DNA of 64,000 nt, from contig NZ_JAASQV010000007.1 of assembly GCF_011761945.1 (NCBI RefSeq), forward strand, positions 1 to 64,000, in the 5' to 3' direction. Source of the DNA: Sphingomonas leidyi. Its GTDB lineage: Bacteria; Pseudomonadota; Alphaproteobacteria; Sphingomonadales; Sphingomonadaceae. The notes beneath the pieces were generated by a model, which ran no database searches, was not told where the DNA came from, and saw nothing but the letters and a program-made list of their open reading frames with translations. Below are positions 61,021-64,000 of the stretch, piece after piece (the first letter of the stretch is position 1; each line of letters begins with the position of its first letter). The position numbers and the translations under genes were made by a program.

Positions 61021-61557
61021 ATGAAGCGCTTCATCATGCTGCTGCCGCTGGTCCTTGCCGCCTGTAATTCCGGGCCCAAGGTCACGGCCGAGAATGCCTC
61101 GGTCGAGGAAGTCTCGAACAAGGTTGCCGCGGCCCAGGGCTCCGGCAGCTTCATCTCGCCGGGCCATTGGGACGGCAAGGTCACCATCACCAATCTCGAC
61201 ATGCCGGGCATGGACAAGATGCCGCCCGAAATGGCGAAGACGATGAAGGACAAGATGATGAAGGGCCAGGAGTTCGCCAGCTGCGTGACCGAGGCCGACG
61301 TCAAGTCGCCCAAGGCGGGCATGTTCGGCGGCGACAAGAGCTGCCGCTACGATCACTTCACCATGGCCGGCGGCACGATCGACGCGAAGATGACCTGCGA
61401 GACCGCCGGCCAGAAGCGCGACATGACGATCAAGGGCACCTATTCCCCCGATTCCTATCACACCGAAGTGACCTCCAGCGGCGGCCAGGCCGGCACCATG
61501 GCGATGACGATCGACGCGAAGCGCGCCGGCGCCTGCACCGGCAAGGAGAAGAGCTGA
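61021..61557 (+). CDS. DUF3617 lipoprotein
   Basis: 178 residues. The lipobox is LVLAAC near residue 16. The family pattern is visible: a PGHWDGKVTITNLDMPGM strand, then ASCVTEAD and SCRYDHFTMAGGTIDAKMTC with paired cysteines, and a late GTYSPDSYHTEVTS. Function unknown; outer-membrane or periplasmic. The ATG at 61021 follows AGAGGGGA. It ends at a strong hairpin. Confidence 0.85.
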   Translation: MKRFIMLLPLVLAACNSGPKVTAENASVEEVSNKVAAAQGSGSFISPGHWDGKVTITNLDMPGMDKMPPEMAKTMKDKMMKGQEFASCVTEADVKSPKAGMFGGDKSCRYDHFTMAGGTIDAKMTCETAGQKRDMTIKGTYSPDSYHTEVTSSGGQAGTMAMTIDAKRAGACTGKEKS

Positions 61558-61562
61558 CGCAA

Positions 61563-61594
61563 GCGGCGGGGCGGCGAAGCGCCGGCCCCGCCGC
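61563..61594 (+). terminator. Terminator hairpin after the DUF3617 gene
   Basis: A 10-bp stem (61563-61572 with 61585-61594) plus a 4-bp inner stem with loop AAG. Confidence 0.65.
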
Positions 61595-61676
61595 CCACCA
61601 ATTTCGTGATGGAGGCGAAACCTTTTCCGCCCCCCGTGCATTCCCCCAGGCGAGCGGGTTCACGGAGGAGAGACCG

Positions 61677-62078
61677 ATGCGCATCCTGATCCTCGGCCTG
61701 GCGGCCACGACGGCGCTTGCCGGCTGTACCGATTACGACACGCGGCCCGGCGGCGGCTATGGCTATCGCGACTATGACTATAACCGTCCCGATCCGTCAT
61801 ATGGCGGCTATTATGCCGATCGCTATTATCGCGAGGGCCGCGGCTATCGCGAATATCGGCTGGGCCGGAACGACCGTGTCTATCGGGGCCAGGACGGCCG
61901 CTATTATTGCCGCCGCTCGGACGGCACCACCGGCCTGGTGGTCGGCGGCGTGGCCGGCGGCCTGCTCGGCGCGGCGATCGCACCGGGCGGCTCGGAACTG
62001 CTCGGCGCGCTGCTCGGCGCGGCGGCCGGCGGCGCGGTAGGCTCGTCGGTCGAGAAGGGCGAGGCGCGCTGCCGCTAG
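61677..62078 (+). CDS. Glycine-zipper lipoprotein
   Basis: 133 residues. The lipobox is TALAGC near residue 16, then a Tyr/Arg/Asp/Gly-rich region (YGYRDYDYNRPDPSYGGYYA), then DGRYYCRRSDGTTGLVVGG and glycine-zipper helices (GGVAGGLLGAAIA, LLGALLGAAAGGAVG). GGAGGAG precedes the ATG. Paralogue of 40365-40763, which has an ordinary signal peptide instead of a lipobox. Confidence 0.82.
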   Translation: MRILILGLAATTALAGCTDYDTRPGGGYGYRDYDYNRPDPSYGGYYADRYYREGRGYREYRLGRNDRVYRGQDGRYYCRRSDGTTGLVVGGVAGGLLGAAIAPGGSELLGALLGAAAGGAVGSSVEKGEARCR

Positions 62079-62098
62079 TCCGAACGGACGGCCTTCAA

Positions 62099-62133
62099 GC
62101 CGGGCCCCGGATTCCCTAGATCAGGGGCCCGGC
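62099..62133. terminator. GC-rich hairpin between the glycine-zipper gene and osmC
   Basis: 10-bp stem GCCGGGCCCC with GGGGCCCGGC and a 15-nt loop; a probable terminator. Confidence 0.6.
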
Positions 62134-62152
62134 AAAGAGGGAGATGCATGCC

Positions 62153-62578
62153 ATGACGACCCGTACCGCGACTGCCCGCTACGAAGGCTTCGGCAAGGAG
62201 GGCAAGGGCCATATCACTACCCAGTCGGGCGTTCTGACCGACCAGTTCTATGGCTTCAACACGCGCTTCGCCGACGAGCCCGGCACCAATCCCGAGGAAC
62301 TGGTCGCCGCCGCCCATGCCGGCTGCTTCACCATGGCGCTGAGCTTCGCCCTGGCCCGGGCCGGCTTCAGCGAAGGCTCGCTGGAAACGCGCGCCGCGGT
62401 GAAGCTCGAGCAGGATGGCGACGGCTTCACCATCACCCGCTCGGACCTGACGCTCAGGGCCAGCGTCCCCGGCCTGGCCCAGGCGCAGTTCGAGGCACTG
62501 GCCGCCGGTGCCCATGCCAATTGCCCGGTCTCCAAGCTGCTCAAGGCGGAGAGCAGCCTCGACGCGACCCTGCTCTGA
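62153..62578 (+). CDS. osmC: OsmC-family peroxidase
   Basis: Reduces organic hydroperoxides. 141 residues. The two catalytic cysteines are in AAHAGCFTMALSF and ANCPVSKLL, with the Arg partner near TRFADEPGTNPEELV. The ATG at 62153 was chosen because AGGGAG is 9 nt upstream; an ATG three codons earlier touches the ribosome-binding site. Single gene. Confidence 0.94.
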   Translation: MTTRTATARYEGFGKEGKGHITTQSGVLTDQFYGFNTRFADEPGTNPEELVAAAHAGCFTMALSFALARAGFSEGSLETRAAVKLEQDGDGFTITRSDLTLRASVPGLAQAQFEALAAGAHANCPVSKLLKAESSLDATLL

Positions 62579-62700
62579 TCGTCGCGCCGTTCCGGCGCTT
62601 GCCCGGTGCCTGCAATGCAGGATTTCGCCTGCCTTGCCGGCGCCATGTGGGGCATGCGCCGGGCTGCGGACAGGTGCCTGAGTTGTCGAGCCGGGGCTAA

Positions 62701-62756
62701 GACCTCGATTTCCTTCGCCACCCCCGCCTGCGGGGGAGTGGCGGGCTCCGCTGAAT
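62701..62756 (-). repeat. REP-like palindrome, copy 5
   Basis: GACCTCGATTTCCTTCGCCA, CCCCCGCCTGCGGGGG, GTGGCGGGCT, CTGAATG in order; aligns closely with copy 2 at 37785. Confidence 0.65.
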
Positions 62757-63500
62757 GTGCCCCGACCCGGGTTCCGAACCTCGGCCGGGCGGCGCCGCGC
62801 AACGCAAAAGGGGCCCGGCATCGCTGCCAGGCCCCGTGTCGCCGGACTGCTGCCGTGGATCCGGACGGATCGTCGGCATGGTTTCGGCGGCATCCTCGGC
62901 TCGCGCCGGCAAGGGCATGCGAACCTCGGGTCGGTCGTCGAGGCTGGCCGTTGTCCACTCACCCCGAAGGGGAGTTGCGGTTACCAGCCTCGGCGGCCCG
63001 CTTCGTCTCTTCGGCCGGGGGCCGGAAATCGGAAGCCTTGCTGGATGCTTCTCTCCGCTCGATCCCTCCAGGTCCTTCCGCATCGCTTGCGCAGCGCGTC
63101 CGGCTGGCCAATCTCCCGGCGGGCCGTTCCTTCGCTCCCGAAACCGGGCGCTTGCGCACCCCTTTCCGCGAACCAGGGTTCCGACCCCTTTCCGCTTCGT
63201 CCTTCCACCTCGGGCGATGCTTGCGCAGCACCCTCCGCTTCCGGCCGAACCATGCTCCGGCGTCCCTCGAAACCTCGGCAGCGCCTGGGCGGCACTTCGG
63301 CTTCGCAACTTCCGGGGCCTCGCATCCCCGAACCATCTCCGAATGCGGTTTCCCGAAGGCACCTGCACCGTTTCCGGCCCGTGTAAACCTCTGATCTTGC
63401 TTTGGTTTCCCGCCGCCGGACCGTTCCGTCTACAGTCATGATGGTGTCATCGAACCCGAGTCGCGCAAAGCGCGAAATACCCCTGCAGACTTGTGAAGAC

Positions 63501-63509
63501 TGTGGATAA
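63501..63509 (+). promoter_or_regulatory. Perfect DnaA box (TGTGGATAA)
   Basis: The 9-mer TTATCCACA lies on the minus strand, inside a locally AT-richer stretch between the gene-free region and the cupin gene stop. One box alone does not make an origin. Confidence 0.45.
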
Positions 63510-63518
63510 CGTGGACAA

Positions 63519-63956
63519 CTAGGCAATATTATTGCGCGGGGACCAATTGGGAGGCGCCAATTCGAACCCGGCGAAATCGAAGCCGGGAACGACGATGCAG
63601 CTCACCAGCGCCCATCCGTGCGGCGCCTCGGTCGCCTGCCAGCGATTCGCCGGGACCAGGCACTGGGGCGCATAGCCGGCGGTCACGTCGCCGCCAAGCC
63701 GGGTCGTCGCCGGATCGCGGTCCGCCGCGTCGGCGACGTGGAGCGCGAGCGGGCTGCCGGCGTGCCAGAGCCACCATTCGTCGGCATCCACCCGGTGCCA
63801 GTGCGAGCGCTGGCCCCGCTCGAGCAGGAAATGGATCGCGGTGCCCCCGGCCCGCCCGTCCGCGCCCGGCGCCGCTCGCCAGGTCTCGCGATACCAGCCG
63901 CCTTCGGGATGGGGCACCAGTTGCAGCCGCTCGATGATCGCCCGCGCTTCGTCCAT
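63519..63956 (-). CDS. DUF985 cupin-fold protein
   Basis: 145 residues. The family start is LVPHPEGGWYRETWR, followed by AIHFLLERGQRSHWHRVDADEWWLWHAGSPL with the cupin-like His and Glu ligands, and APHGWALVSCIVVPGFDFAGFELA at the end. Members are often annotated as cupin superfamily proteins; related structures bind sugar-like ligands, but function is unproven. Confidence 0.9.
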   Translation of the reverse strand: MDEARAIIERLQLVPHPEGGWYRETWRAAPGADGRAGGTAIHFLLERGQRSHWHRVDADEWWLWHAGSPLALHVADAADRDPATTRLGGDVTAGYAPQCLVPANRWQATEAPHGWALVSCIVVPGFDFAGFELAPPNWSPRNNIA

Positions 63957-64000
63957 TTTCCTTCCCTCCGATGAACGATATGTTGTCTTCCGTTCATGAA

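Larger units (their letters stand above)
62579..63518. other. Long gene-free region
   Basis: About 940 bp. All frames read low-complexity Arg/Pro/Gly peptides with no start context or family, so I call no gene. It contains a small hairpin after osmC (62584-62598), a REP-like palindrome, and a perfect DnaA box near the right end. An RNA gene or a regulatory/origin role cannot be excluded. Confidence 0.55.

Noticed and set aside
62757..63386. Plus-strand open frame of 209 codons in the gene-free region
   Set aside because: No ribosome-binding site, and an Arg/Pro/Ser-rich composition typical of noncoding high-GC DNA.
62579..63518. Replication origin
   Set aside because: Only one perfect DnaA box was found and the flanking genes are not those usually next to alphaproteobacterial origins; kept as an open question only.

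Overview
The window is high-GC chromosomal DNA of a sphingomonad (Sphingomonas-like Alphaproteobacteria). The evidence is the split alphaproteobacterial F0 operon order (atpI-atpB-atpE-atpF'-atpF), a GAAC-N7-GAAC LexA box before uvrA, an RpoH-type promoter before dnaK, a bacteriophytochrome coupled to a heme oxygenase, and several small secreted proteins of sphingomonad type. No tRNA, rRNA or CRISPR array was seen.

Region 1 (1-12600) is core chromosome, mostly on the minus strand: a glycosyltransferase stub, leuB, recO, an acetyltransferase plus polysaccharide-deacetylase pair, a large transglutaminase-like/TPR exported protein, uvrC, then (plus strand) a secreted methyltransferase, and the F0 ATP synthase operon ending in a strong terminator.

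Region 2 (12612-30735) is the most interesting part. The host radC gene is split in two. Its first 178 codons end at 13145 and its last 48 codons resume at 30589. Between them lies a 17,443-bp integrative element bounded by a 15-bp direct repeat (14/15 identical) that falls on the codons for the catalytic V-H-N-H-P motif of RadC. Precise excision would restore a 226-codon radC. The element carries an excisionase-like gene but no recognisable integrase. Its cargo is a LysR/MFS/hydrolase cluster, its own RadC-like JAB-domain gene, a small secreted protein, a protein of about 2045 residues with an alpha-helical repeat body and a PIN-type nuclease centre, and a three-gene ABC-three-component (ABC-3C) conflict system (alpha/beta-hydrolase effector, middle component, zinc-ribbon ABC ATPase). 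The cargo modules are separated by decayed copies of related noncoding repeats.

Region 3 (30736-45400) is core again: an EF-hand protein, a DUF1287 lipoprotein, a purB-bphO-bphP operon (heme oxygenase makes the biliverdin chromophore for the phytochrome kinase), a peptidoglycan-binding M15-like peptidase, a redox-type HxlR/flavin-reductase pair with a palindromic operator, a triple tail-collar protein, and dnaK-dnaJ. Dispersed REP-like palindromes lie between genes, and one unrelated palindrome is inserted in frame inside bphO.

Region 4 (45374-64000) has a copper chaperone, a TadG-TadE-TadE pilus/secretion cluster with ATGA overlaps, a PH-domain protein, a small phosphatase, an ABC-F ATPase, a proline-rich tandem-repeat protein, a three-gene envelope cluster of unknown function, SOS-type uvrA, a cold-shock protein with two tiny downstream genes, DUF3617 and glycine-zipper lipoproteins, OsmC, a gene-free stretch of about 940 bp with one perfect DnaA box, and a DUF985 cupin.
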